The notes under the pieces are model-generated. The model had not been told where the DNA came from. It ran no database searches and worked only from the letters and a program-made list of their open reading frames with translations. From NCBI GenBank assembly GCA_016169945.1, contig JADLSH010000318.1, positions 434,001-498,000 of the forward strand: DNA of 64,000 bases, in the 5' to 3' direction. Each line of letters opens with the position of its first letter. Within the stretch, counting starts at the first letter, position 1. This stretch comes from Trachythela sp. YZ-2020. Its lineage: Eukaryota > Cnidaria > Anthozoa > Malacalcyonacea > Clavulariidae. The translations under genes were made by a program, and so were the position numbers. Below, piece after piece: positions 43,639 through 55,700 of the stretch.

Positions 43639-46600
43639 ATGGCTGATCATGGGATGTGGTTTTTACCGTGCTGTCTCACGTCTTTATGGATTTATATTTT
43701 ATCTTTCGTCTTATTAGCGTACACTTTATCATCTACGTTTCGTTTTTATATAAAATACTCGTTTCTGGTGCTTTATTATATTACAATGAGCATAATTGTT
43801 ATTATAATGTTACTTTGGACTCCGGGGTCAAAAAACAATTTTCATAAAGTTAGCAAGCTTATGAAATGGACAGAATGGATCTGGAGAATTCAATATAAAG
43901 TTAAAGGACTCGAGAATTATAAAGAAGATTCAAATTATATCATTGTTTCAAACCATCAAAGTTCATTCGACATGAATGTGGCGCGTAATTTTATGCCACC
44001 CAAAACAACAGTTTTGGCCAAAAAGGATGTAATGTATATTCCATTTGTTGGACTGTTCTTTTGGCTTGGTGGGGTATTTTTAATCGATCGAGAAAATCAC
44101 GGCAAGGCAGTAAATACTATGAAGAAAGCTGCTGATCAGATTAGAAAAGAAAAGGTATTAATTTTTTAATGTATCAATTATGTTAAGGGTGCAGGGCTTA
44201 ATTCAGTCCGGGGGTGTTGACCATTGGTGACACAGTGGTTGATGCATAACTTACATGTTAAATAAAATGCCAAAGGACAGAGAAATTCAACATATTTTAT
44301 GTTTTTTAGTTCAATTTATGGATATTTCCTGAAGGCACAAGACACATGGGAAGCAAGTTACTTCCATTTAAGAAAGGTGCATTTCATTTAGCACAACAAA
44401 CTCAGGTAAGTAATTAAACTACCAGTATTTATGTTTTGTTGAACAATAATATCTTAAGAATGATAATACATTATCTTTTCTTTATTTATTTAGCTTCCCA
44501 TTTTGCCTGTAGTGATTTCAAATTATGAAAATATTGTTAATTTTAGTGAAAGAGTGTTTACTACAGGTAAATATAAGACACCTCGTTAATTCAGATTATT
44601 GCTGTTAGGTACACCTCTATATGAATCCCTCTTTATTACAGACACCTCTTTATTACAGACACCTCTTTATTACAGACACCTCTCTAATACAGACACCTTA
44701 CTAATACAAACACCTCTTTATTAGGGACACCTCTCTAATAGGGACACCTCTCTAATACAAACACCTCTTTATTAGGGACACCTCTCTAATAGGGACATCT
44801 CTCTAATACAAACTCCTCTTTATTAGGGACAGGGTTCGAATTAACGGATAGCGAATAGCGATTCGCTATCCGTTTTTGGCATTTCGCTATTCATTTCGCT
44901 ATTCAATGATATGAAAAATTACTGTTTAACTTGAAAACATTTTATTTTTGAGCTTTGCATTTTTTTAATAAAATAAAACTGTTGTATGTAATGTTTAAGG
45001 ACAAATATCCTCTGTTTGTAATGACGCGTTAAGCCGTGGTTAAGCAAGGCGTAAATCTTTCTCAATCAAAAAATGTAATACTATTTGCACATTCTTTAAT
45101 TATCTCCAGAGTGTTTTGAGTTTATTCTTTAATGTGATAGGCTGAAATTATGACAACTGTCAAAATCCACTTGCGAAAGATCAAGGGTCGTGTTATTAAT
45201 ACATGTTCATGCGAGAATAATTTCACTATAATGTTGCAACCACTTGAAAAGCCCGAACAAATCTGTTGAAGAACTTTCGAGTTTAATACTAAATGCTTAG
45301 TATGGGATGGGTGCAGCAACCACAATATTTACACCTGAATTGTTTCTATTTATTGTGCACATGTAGTAGATAATTCCATGAGAATATTCTGTTATCTAAT
45401 GCAATATTTACATAAACAGCGTTGTAGCAAGTTCGAGTAATGCCACGATTAAAAATAGCACGTAAATTCAGCCGCACCTTGATAAAATGAGCAATTATTA
45501 ATAAAGCATGTTTGATGTTTCCATTTTGCCCTGCTTTGCTGTGTTTATTTTGTTTGGTTTGCTCTGATATTTACTGGTCACATTTACACAGTATATTAAG
45601 GATATTTTCCAGCGCGGCCGTAATGGAAAATGGCCTTTAATCAGTACGTAAAAAAATCGCTATCACTTTATATTACAAGGATAACTAGGTACAAATTCGC
45701 TATTCACTTTTAAATATTTAATTTGAACCCTGATTAGGGACACCTCTCTAATACAAACTCCTCTTTATTAGGGACACCTCTCTAATAGGGACATCTCTCT
45801 AATACAAACTCCTCTTTATTAGGGACACCTCTCTAATACAAACTCCTCTTTATTAGGGACACCTCTCTAATAGGGATATCTCTCTAATACAGATATCTCT
45901 CTAATAGGGACACCTCTCTAATACAAACTCCTCTTTATTAGGGACACCTCTCTAATACTGTTATAAGAACCCCCTTTATTAAGGACACCTCTCTAATAGG
46001 GACATCTCTCTAATACAGATATCTCTCTAATAGGGACACCTCTCTAATACAAACTCCTCTTTATTAGGGACACCTCTCTAATACTGTTATACGAACACTT
46101 CTTTATTAGGGACACCTCTCTAATAGGGGCATCTCTCTAATACAGATATCTCTCTAATAGGGACACCTCTCTAATACAAACTCCTCTTTATTAGGGACAC
46201 CTCTCTAATACTGTTATAAGAACACCTCTTTATTAAGGACACCTCTCTAATAGGGACATCTCTCTAATACAGATATCTCTCTAATAGGGACACCTCTCTA
46301 ATACAAACTCCTCTTTATTAGGGACACCTCTCTAATACTGTTATACGAACACCTCTTTATTAAGGACACCTCTCTAATAGGGACATCTCTCTAATACAGA
46401 TATCTCTCTAATAGGGACACCTCTCTAATACAAACTCCTCTTTATTAGGGATGCCTCTCTAATACTGTTATACGAACACCTATTTATTAAGGACACCTCT
46501 TTATTAAGGACACCTCTCTAATAGGGACATCTCTCTAATACAGATATCTCTCTAATAGGGACACCTCTCTAATACAAACTCCTCTTTATTAGGGACACCT

Positions 46601-46968
46601 CTCTAATAGGGACATCTCTCTAATACAGATATCTCTCTAATATAGGGACACCTCTCTAATACAAACTCCTCTTTATTAGGGACACCTCTCTAATACTGAC
46701 ACTTCGCTATTAGGGACACTCTTATGAACATAATGTTGTGCCCCTTTAGTGTCCATATTAGAGAGGTCCAACAGTTTTTGTGTAGATAGGATTTTGTGGC
46801 CTATCATTTTTGCTCATATTTTCTTGACATTTTTTCATGTTGTATTTTCTAGGCACAATAGAAATTACCATTTTACCTGAAGTCTCGACTGAGGGCATGG
46901 AAGCTACAGATGTAGCGAATTTAACTGAGAAAGTCTATTCAATAATGTGTAAAGAATATGAGAAATGA
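43639..46968 (+). CDS. 1-acyl-sn-glycerol-3-phosphate acyltransferase (AGPAT1/2 type)
   Basis: Membrane enzyme, probably of the ER, that acylates lysophosphatidic acid to phosphatidic acid in glycerolipid synthesis. Four exons: 43639-44154, 44310-44405, 44494-44566 and 46853-46968; 801 nt, 266 aa (human AGPAT2 is 278). Three hydrophobic stretches lie in the first 65 residues ([35 protein letters not shown]). Catalytic motif I is NHQSSFD, an NHxxxxD form; the substrate-binding motif is FPEGTRH, and GGVFLIDR lies between them. Motif IV is [11 protein letters not shown]. The last intron (2286 bases) is mostly minisatellite plus a hAT element. A polyadenylation-like AATAAA is at 47548. Whether it is orthologous to AGPAT1, AGPAT2 or their ancestor needs a tree. 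Confidence 0.95.
44625..46715. repeat. Minisatellite of CTCTCTAATA/CTCTTTATTAGGGACAC units in AGPAT intron 3
   Basis: About 18-bp subunits (GACACCTCTCTAATA, GACACCTCTTTATTA and variants) form higher-order units of about 120-130 bases in the right part, marked by ATACTGTTATA.GAACACC. The first subunits read CTCTTTATTACAGACACC, resembling a splice acceptor. The hAT element at 44830-45732 interrupts the array. There are no CRISPR-like unique spacers. Confidence 0.92.
44830..45732. mobile_element. hAT-type element, 903 bp, inserted within the AGPAT minisatellite
   Basis: 15-bp inverted ends CAGGGTTCGAATTAA and TTAATTTGAACCCTG differ at one position. The exact 8-bp duplication ATTAGGGA (44822-44829 and 45733-45740) comes from the minisatellite, and removing element plus one copy restores array phase. 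The interior near both ends repeats TTCGCTATTC. No full transposase ORF is visible. Confidence 0.92.
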
Positions 46969-47720
46969 ATTGCTAGTCAATAGTAGCAGAATTATATTGA
47001 ATGAAATGAATTCACAATACTGTCATTTTGCTTTTTAAGAATGCAACATTGGCTATACATTGTCTAACCAGTCAATCATATTTAACTAGTCTCACAATGA
47101 TTGACTGAGCTATTTGAAACCTTCAGATACATGTTACAAACATTGATGTTTCATTTAAAGAATATACAATGTTTTTATCTGTAACTGTTTATCTTTAGAT
47201 GCAGGTAGCCAATTTATATGATAATTAGTAGCACTCTCAACTGGACATTTGGTGTAGAATTATTTATGTTAAAATTTGGGTAACTTACAATGATATGACT
47301 GATTGAAAATGTGTTAGTTAATTTATATGAAAATTGAACAATATATTTTGTAAACATTTAAAACGTTACTAAACACGCGCATCATTCACACAAAATGAAA
47401 TGGTATGAACTAGAAATAATAGTATTCCAACTTTAATTAATACAATGTTTTTATGCAACATTTACATTGAGGGTATAGGTTTTGCTTAATATTGTACATA
47501 ACGTAATTTTTATTTACGTATATAGAGATCATATAAAGATAATAGAAAATAAAGGTATACATTCTGTCATGTACAGCAATAGGCTCTCATTCAAGTTGTC
47601 ACTTAATCTCCGCCCTCGAACTACAAAGTGTCATTAATATATTTGATGCACTTTAGAACATTAAGTGGTACATTTCTTCTTATGTACTTCTACTGCTACA
47701 GGGATACATAGAGGGCCAGC
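46969..47720. other. Tail-to-tail 3' region of AGPAT and MEI1
   Basis: About 750 bases between convergent stop codons. AATAAA at 47548-47553 on the plus strand is a candidate AGPAT poly(A) signal; TTTATT near 47508 could serve MEI1 on the minus strand. If both are used, the transcripts' 3' ends would overlap slightly. Confidence 0.45.
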
Positions 47721-50700
47721 CTAACTTGGACCAAGTATAGCCAAGACTTCGTTAATAGAACTTTGAATGTTCTTCATCTTTCCATGTATTAATTCATCAT
47801 GAACTAACAATTCTTGTAAGTAGAGAAAACTTCTTTCAGGTTGTTCATCTTTGCTTCTCTGGTAGTTCTCAAGTTGTTTCACACGATCCTTTAACTTTGA
47901 CTTCTCCACTTCGGTCATGATATCAGGGTTATACTGAATGACCTCGCTGAAGAATTTTGGTAGTGCTGATAAATATAAGTCCGGCATTGGATTTGTCTTG
48001 GCGCTCTCTTCAAGAACAGATTCCTCCAGTACTACTTTAATAACATCTTTGATGGGAACCTCCATATTCAACGACTTTGATCGTTTGTGATGAAGAAATA
48101 GAGAGTAAAGTCTCATGGTAAAACCCAAGCTCCTGGGGGAGCTGAAGTCTTTACATTCACGGAGCATGATAATATTCCACGGATCTTGGATCAGATCTCG
48201 AGTGTGTTCCTCCACAGAGAATAATGCTTCCAAACATGTTAGAGCAGTGAACTTGATAAGCATGTTCACATGTAGTAGTGAATTCTGGAGATAAACTAGA
48301 ATCATCCTTAAATTAACTTTGGATATCTTTCTCTCAGGTCCACTATCTGCTCTCTCCGTCATGTTCCCCTCAGAACTGCTGGATTCACATGGTGCACTCT
48401 CCTTAGAAAGTAAAACCACATTTGAATGAAAAAGCTTGGAAGATTCCAAACACCTTAACACGCTCTCCCAGAATACATTTGCAGCGAATTGAAGCAAAGG
48501 GATTGAATTATGACACAGCAACGGTAAAACAGCTTCGATTTTTACACTTACACGATTCTTGGTTGAAATACCAAAACTGTTCTGCTGATGAAGTAGATAA
48601 CTGATGGACACAAGTACCGCCGCGGTAGTTAAGCTTTGTTGTGCACGCTCGAATTCGGTGCCCTTCTCGAAAGACTGGATTACTTTCTCAAGGAAACTGT
48701 TGTACTCCTGATGGTTAAGCAAGAACGAGAGAAGTTTATCAGAACCATGTTTGGTATCCTGGATAATACACGCGTTTAAGAAATTCAGGCATTTTACACG
48801 AAGCGCAGATGAGTTTACGTGACGTGTAAGAAAATTTACCACATGGTAGACCAGTTTAATATAGTCCTCATCTAGTGCTTCTGTCACACAAGTCGTCACC
48901 AACGCACACAGTAACTTTAAAATACTCTCCATGTTTTGGTTCGGTAAACGTTCAACTGCTTGGTTCAGAAATAATTTCTGTAAAGCTTGCTTTAGTTCTG
49001 GCAGAACTTGCTTTATGATCTCAACATTGCAGGATTGTAGCACGTGTTGAATTACTTGAAGCAGGGCACCTTGGGCATGGACATCAGCCGTGCTTATAAT
49101 GGAAACCAACATTAACAATGTTCTGGGGTTGTCATCTACCATTCTTTTCCAAAAGGATATCTCTTGTTCATTGATATCTGTCTCACATCCATGGATGAAC
49201 CATAGCTCTATAATTTCTTTCCGTAGGCCAGGATCAAGGTCTTGAAACATTACCGCCCATTCAAGTAGCGCTAAATCGTGGAAATACAAGATGCTTAAAT
49301 TTTCTATATTTCTAAGAAGTCCTTCAGCAAGGACTCGTTGTGCGTTGACGTAAAGTGTTGAGCTATCCAAACATTTACTCCCTCTTTGAAGTTCTGTGAT
49401 GTAAAGCTGGGTTAAGCAACGTGGAATAGCCGTCGAGCAGTCGCAGTAACATGATGGATTAAGTACTAAGAATGTACTTAAAGCGTGCAATAGTTGAGCT
49501 CTTGGAGTTAGACGGTCGCCATTGGTGTAGGCTAAGTAGAAAAGAATTTGAATGCATTCTTGGGTATTTTTTAGTGTCCCATCTTGCGAGTTATTCTGTT
49601 TCAAAACTTGTAGTAATTCTTGTGGCGTTCCGTTTACTCTATGAAGAGACGAACTTAATAGATTCTTTGCGCATTCTCGCATATCGTTGGGAAGAAGGCA
49701 ACAACATGTTGTCTCCAGAAACTCATTGACAGCTTCTTGAACACTACCTGAAGACCCTTTCTCGAGATGTTGTGCTTTTGTTTCCAATGCAATCCGGATA
49801 AAACAGGAGGACACAAACTTCTTGGCCATTTCTTTCGCATCTCCGGAACATGTCTGCAGAAGCTTGTTCAGAACTTTGAAGAACGTTTCTGGAACTGCCG
49901 TGTCGTGGAGGTTTCTTAGATTTGAAATGACATTAGGAATACAGATCTGATCACATAGCTTCAGGAGAGTGTTAAAGAACTCCTCAAGCTCCTGTATAAT
50001 GGATTCTTCTGTAGATGCTAGCAAGACTTCGATGGATGGAGGCTTGCTTCTGTCACATATGACCAAGTCGAGGGATTTGTTGATTACTTCTAATATAGCT
50101 GCAATCGTTGATGACTTCAGATCTAAAGAAATAAAAAATACGGTTAAAATAGTAAAATGATTCTTTCTTCCATCCTTTCCCTTTGATTTTCCTCTTCCAT
50201 CCTCTCCTTCCTTTCTCCAGTCAAAAATAGGAAATACTAACCCTTATTTTCAACCCTGTTCCAATGTCCAGAACTGTGACAAACTTTCTCCAATCTTCTG
50301 ACAACCAATTCTACCAACTCACCAAACTGACCGTACGGTACATCACATCCGTAATGTCGTCTATCTAACACCACACCCAAACAACAAGTTGCTTGGAGAA
50401 GTACATTATCATCACAAGTAGAAAGCCCTCGTGTGATTACATCCAAACACTTCTTGAGTGCATCCTGACTGGAAATCAACACCAACTCTTGAGGGCAATT
50501 TTCAAAAATCTTCCTTAAGACATCAAACCCCTGTCTCAGTACCTTGATACTTTTGGTATCGGTTGCTACTAGCAACGCGGAGAGCATGGCGTCAAAACCA
50601 TAAACCACATGACCTTTCGTGTACATTTGGTTAGTGTCCAAAAATCGTGAGACACTCTGAAGGCCAAGGCATAGCAGTGCGTCGCTTTTGGAATTGAAAA

Positions 50701-51613
50701 CTTCAAATATAAACCCCGGTAGATCAGAACTGATGATATCTTTATCAAATGAGACCAAATTGTTGAGACAATTAATTGCAATGGTTTGCACAAGATCAAC
50801 AGTAGACAAAAACGCTTTCTTTAAACTGGTTATAACCCTGTCCATGTTGGACGTGATTGCCTTGGTCATACTACTCAAGTTTTCCTTTGTAGTCAGGCTC
50901 TGCAGCAAGGCGATTGAATTGATTTGTAGCTCCTTCGAAGTTGCTGTAGTCAGTACTTCACAACATTCACGGAACACCAAATCCGTGACCTCCCATGGGA
51001 TTTCTGAACAGCATTCTGGATAACGGTAAAAATGTGTTAGGATAAAAAACAGCAAGCATCTTGTACCTTCGTCAGGGTAGGAAGTCCACTTTCCAAGATA
51101 GCTGACAAGATAAATACGGCTTCTTATTAAGTTTCCAGTTAAAGCTGGGATATTCTGGATAAGTTTCCCCAATAGATCTAACTGTGGCGAGACCTTCTTA
51201 ACATTCTCTGTGGAAACTAACTTTGATGTGAGTTTCTCTACAACCTTTTCTACAAATGACTCCGACTTTAAAGCACAGCAAAGTTGATAGATAATTTCAA
51301 CCACTGTAATATGTTGAGTTAGTTTACTCTCCTCATAGTTCATCAGTTCCCAAAGACATTTCAACAAATGTGACAAGACGTTTTCATTTTCAGTTAAAAG
51401 CGTCAGCACAGCTCCGTTTGAAACAAGTTTCAACACTTCCTGAAGTGTTTTTGTTTTTCTGATGGCAGGTTCGTTTTTATTCTCGATGATTTCAACCAAG
51501 CAAGCAAAACAGACCAGTGTGAATTGGCTGCCTTTTTGTAGCCACTGTTTGGCGTGGGTTGGATGATTTGTAGTAAAGAATGACAAACAGCCACTGTTCA
51601 TCATGCTTGACAT
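47721..51613 (-). CDS. MEI1: Meiosis inhibitor protein 1 homologue (meiotic double-strand break formation)
   Basis: Armadillo/HEAT-like helical protein which in mouse is required for SPO11-dependent meiotic double-strand breaks. Two exons: 50242-51613 and 47721-50122, with one intron of 119 bases (donor GTTAGT). They total 3774 nt, 1257 aa (mammalian MEI1 is about 1270). The frame joins as AAG G|AT CTG (N K D L K S S T). Family resemblance is along the whole length: LLGKLIQNIPALTGNLI, DLPGFIFEVFNSKSDALLCL, GHVVYGFDAMLSALL, LLKLCDQICIPNVISNL, MAKKFVSSCFIRIALETKAQ and DPWNIIMLRECKD. No catalytic motif is expected. The first ATG (51613) gives an N-terminus similar in length to the mammalian protein; the next in-frame methionines (residues 4 and 5) are alternatives. 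It is unusual here in having almost no introns. Confidence 0.9.
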
Positions 51614-52756
51614 TTTCCAAGGAGCTTTCCTAAGGCTAAGCCATCTTAACGTGGTGTCAATATGGGAGGACTTTGAAAAATAACCTTAAACAGTAAGAAC
51701 TCCTTGTTAGACTTGTTTTCCTGAAATGAAGTGAAAATAAGAGGCCCAGGGCCTGGAAAAACTAGAAAATATTGTTGCGGAAACATTGTTTTCTTGTCAT
51801 ATTTCCTGAAGATGGGCAAACCACAAAATATTGTTTCCTAGCCATGTCTCCTGATGGTAAGAAAACCTGAAAACCGATTGTTTCCTAGCCATGTTTCCTA
51901 ATAAAGGTGGGTAAACCAGGAAACATTATTTTCTAGCCATGTTTCCTGAATATGGGCAAAGCAGGAAGCATTGTCATTGTTTCCTAGCCACGTTTCCCTT
52001 TTGCGTTTTGACCGGCGTTTCCAAGGCCAAGGGTGGGGAAACAACCGAAACATTCGAGAAAACATCGTATATATATTTTATCCTTCACCGTATTTCGAAC
52101 TTAATATTTAATATAAATCACCAGGCATCTAATTTAATGTTATAGACGGCTTCGTACGTTCATATTCTATTAAGATAAGTGTTTTTTACGCGATAGTACA
52201 GAGTATAGTCGTAAAGAAGTAGAAAAAACACGATAGAAGTAATATAAATAATATTTTACTAATGCGGGCCAGCAAATTGTGTTTATTCACAGATCGTAAT
52301 GACATTGCTTATATTTTAAAACAATCATCTACACAGTAAACCTGATAAAAAAGAAAATTTCTCGAAAAGACATGATATACCTTTATATTGTGTTTTTGGC
52401 TCGTTTTTTTATGAAAAACATATTCATTTTAAAATTGCAATATTATACTAGACTAAAACATATATGGATACATTGTAATAGAACAATTTTAACCTTTAAA
52501 CTTACCAGAAACTAAAAAAATTGGCTAAATATGGCTATTTTTTCCAAAAAAAGTATTATTTTAAATTTGTAAAAGACGAGCCAGCATATTTTACACCAGC
52601 GTGTATGTATGAATTATGAATACATGTTACTGTCTAGCGCTTTCTTTCGATTTTGTTTTGTTATAATTTGTGTTTTGTTTTGATTCCATGTTTGCTGGTT
52701 AAAACTGCTTATTTTTGTTGTGTAAAGGTTTAGCAAACGTTGTGGTTAATTCAAGA
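51614..52756. promoter_or_regulatory. Divergent region between MEI1 and ABHD16A
   Basis: 1143 bases between start codons transcribed in opposite directions. The MEI1 side holds a tandem repeat (51770-52010); the rest is AT-rich with no clear core promoter. Shared regulation is possible but not shown. Confidence 0.4.
51770..52010. repeat. Imperfect tandem repeat upstream of MEI1
   Basis: Four to five units of about 50-60 bases contain GTTTCCTAGCCATGTTTCCT and GGGCAAACCAGGAAACATT in variant forms. They start about 160 bases from the MEI1 ATG, so they may overlap its promoter or 5' UTR. Confidence 0.7.
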
Positions 52757-55700
52757 ATGAGTGAAGCATTTCGTTGTGTGTTTGGTCCTCGTTTGCTTAG
52801 AATCTACAGTAACAATGGTCGACAGGTGAGCGTTCATGTCTGAAATTATGCAATAATCATTTGTGAAAACTGCAAAAAGAATGTTTTTAATAAGATGTAG
52901 AGGTAGATAGACATATAGCAGACTTTATTTAAAGAGGGTAACACTACACAGCAAAATAGCTGATAAACTTGTGGCCTTCAAGGTAAACAATTTGAAATAT
53001 AAACGTACTGTGGCCTGTGGGCCTAGTTTCACTACATTTCTATATTTTTATTTTAGCATCATTTGTACCAGCCAAGCTTGCCAGAAAAAGTTGGTGATAA
53101 AATCATTAATGTGGTAAATATGTCATTAAATATTATTAAAATGCGCATGGAAAAACATACTGTAATAAGTAATGTCACATAATTAAAGATTTAATGATTC
53201 TACTTTTCTTTAGGCTTCCTATATGTATTCATTGTCTGTTGTGGCTTCTCCAATCATAGGATATTTCATGATCAAGAAAGGTTTATATCAGATTATCTAT
53301 TATTACATTATTGTAATAATGTTGTGGTTGTGTTATGGTTATGCACCGATCAATCTGAAAGTGTAACATATACCCGGGCATTTGACTTTTAGGATGTATA
53401 AATGCTCAAATTCTCTACCCCAGATCAAAAAACATTGTACAAATGCCTTAATTACGTTCCAAGTACAACTGACAACTGGTGGTCAAATGCCCCACTGTCA
53501 ATTTAATGTCAAGCTTGAATTTGATAGCTTAGCCAGTCAAAGCAGTTACCATAACTTCACAAAGTCAATAGATACACCTGAAAGTCCATGAAAAGCATGT
53601 TTTTGATTGACTATGTTAAAGCCTGTTTTTTTGCGAGCGAGAAGCAAGTGTAGATTCAAGGAACTTCATGTTAGGTCAAATCCAGAGTCTGTCAAATCCC
53701 CGTCCCTATTATAGGGGGAATCAAATGCCCCCCAACCGGGGGGGGGATGTTAAACCTTCGTATTGATTGGTGCATTACTATTGTTGTTGTTTATGCATAT
53801 AATTTGTTTAATTATATGTGATTTATTTTTCTATGATAAGAAGCAATAAAAGTGATATAATTAATTATATTTCTTTTCTGACTTGTAGGTTATTTTACAA
53901 TGTCTGGTGTTGTTAGTCTTGCACATTTTGGAATGACTTGTTTCTTTATTTTGGCTGGTTCATACTGTATAAGAGGTGTTTCTTTGTTTATACAATTACT
54001 TAGATCATCCACACAATATTTCCCAACCTAGTCTAGCTAGCTAGCTCAAATTTGCCCAGATAGCTGGAGATCTGCCTTTAGGCGGCGAGCAAAACTCACC
54101 CGCTGGGCAGCTGTTCTGCGGCGTTATGTATCGAGCCTGGCAGCTGTATGAAACTGATAGCGACTACGAACTTTGAATATAAGCCTGCATGAAATATAAT
54201 AACAGGACTGTTAGTTTGAATTAATTAATTTAGCGCCAATTACAAATTTCACGTTAATCGGCGTGATAAACTCTGATCACCCCTAGATCCTCCCCTGCTA
54301 GCTAGTGTACTGGCATTTGATTAATCTTAAATCAGACAAACTAACTTTGCCAAATTTGTCCAGAAAAATCATCCGTTTCTAATCTAAATTTATCAGTTTA
54401 TTATTCATATCTAACTAGGTTATGGACGTCTTACAAATCTTCAATACAGAAAATTCATGAAAGTTTTAATGGAAGTACAAAAGCCCAATCATCAACATAC
54501 AGCACGGGTATAGAAATTTGTTCCATTTTCTTATCTCTTGAAATTAATGTCCACCTCATTTAGGACCACCATTAAAAACTGTGTATAAAACCCATATATT
54601 GAAGTGTCATATAACATTGTACTTTTCAGCAACAACTAGCTCAATATGATTTCCAGTTCAGTTCATGGCCAGTGGACTTTTACTGGAACGAATCAGAAGA
54701 CAGCTTGGATAGAAAGAAATTTGAGAAAATCTACGATAGAACCAAATCATCCAGTAGTTTAATTGGACGTGTTTTTTCATTTCCTGTTAGAATTGCAAGG
54801 TATGGTACTAGAAGAACTTGAAGTTACTTAACCCATTAACCGGCAGTACGCTACCACTGACGTGTAAAATTGTCTGGCATTAGACAGAGTAAAATACTAA
54901 AGTAGGGCGCATCTGGGTGCATTGCCGGCTAATAGGTTAAAGCCCCTTTTTACACTATGCTCAATCTTATTAAATCTGGCACATATAAAGGGTACTAGTG
55001 TGGCAAATTCACCCATGCTAGGACTACCTCAATAGGTAGTAAAAATAGTACTGGTAACATTTTTATCTGTGTTGTGCCAAATATTTAGTGTAGTGCAAAC
55101 TGGCCTTAAGTCAGGGCCGGATTAACCACGTGGCAGATGCAGACATATATGCCAGCTCTTCGCGCGGGGGCTCACACATTGTGCCTGTGCCATTTTATTT
55201 ATACGAACACACTATTTTCTCTATTGGGACACCCATTTTAGGTGCCTCGCAAATTTAGATGCTCTCTTTAAATTTGGGGCCTCACTTAGGGGGACCTCGC
55301 ATTTTGGCCCCTTTGCGTGTGAATTTAAAAAGGTTTTCATAACGGGGCTAGCTCGCACTGAGCAAATCTGGCCACAGGCCTCACAGGCGTTAACTGCCCC
55401 GCCCTGCCTTAAGTATAATGTGATTGGATCTGCAGAATGCTTATAAAGATTACTAACTGAGATGCCTTAGCCAAGTTTTCAGGTGTTTTAAAATTGTTAT
55501 AATAGATATGACTTTGATATAACTTCTCAAACGAATAAGTATTTAATGAGACATTCAATGTGAAAGTTGAGTTCATGTTTAGATGTTTATTATTGTGGTA
55601 TCAAGACAACGAAACAATGATTTTCTTGGTGTTTTTGTCATGAATTATTAATAAGTTTGAGAAAAATGAATACATGCAATTACCATTCTTTTAAGTTTGT

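Noticed and set aside
44625..46715. Possible CRISPR-like array
   Set aside because: Units are directly tandem with no unique spacers, and the locus is an intron of an animal gene; it is a minisatellite.
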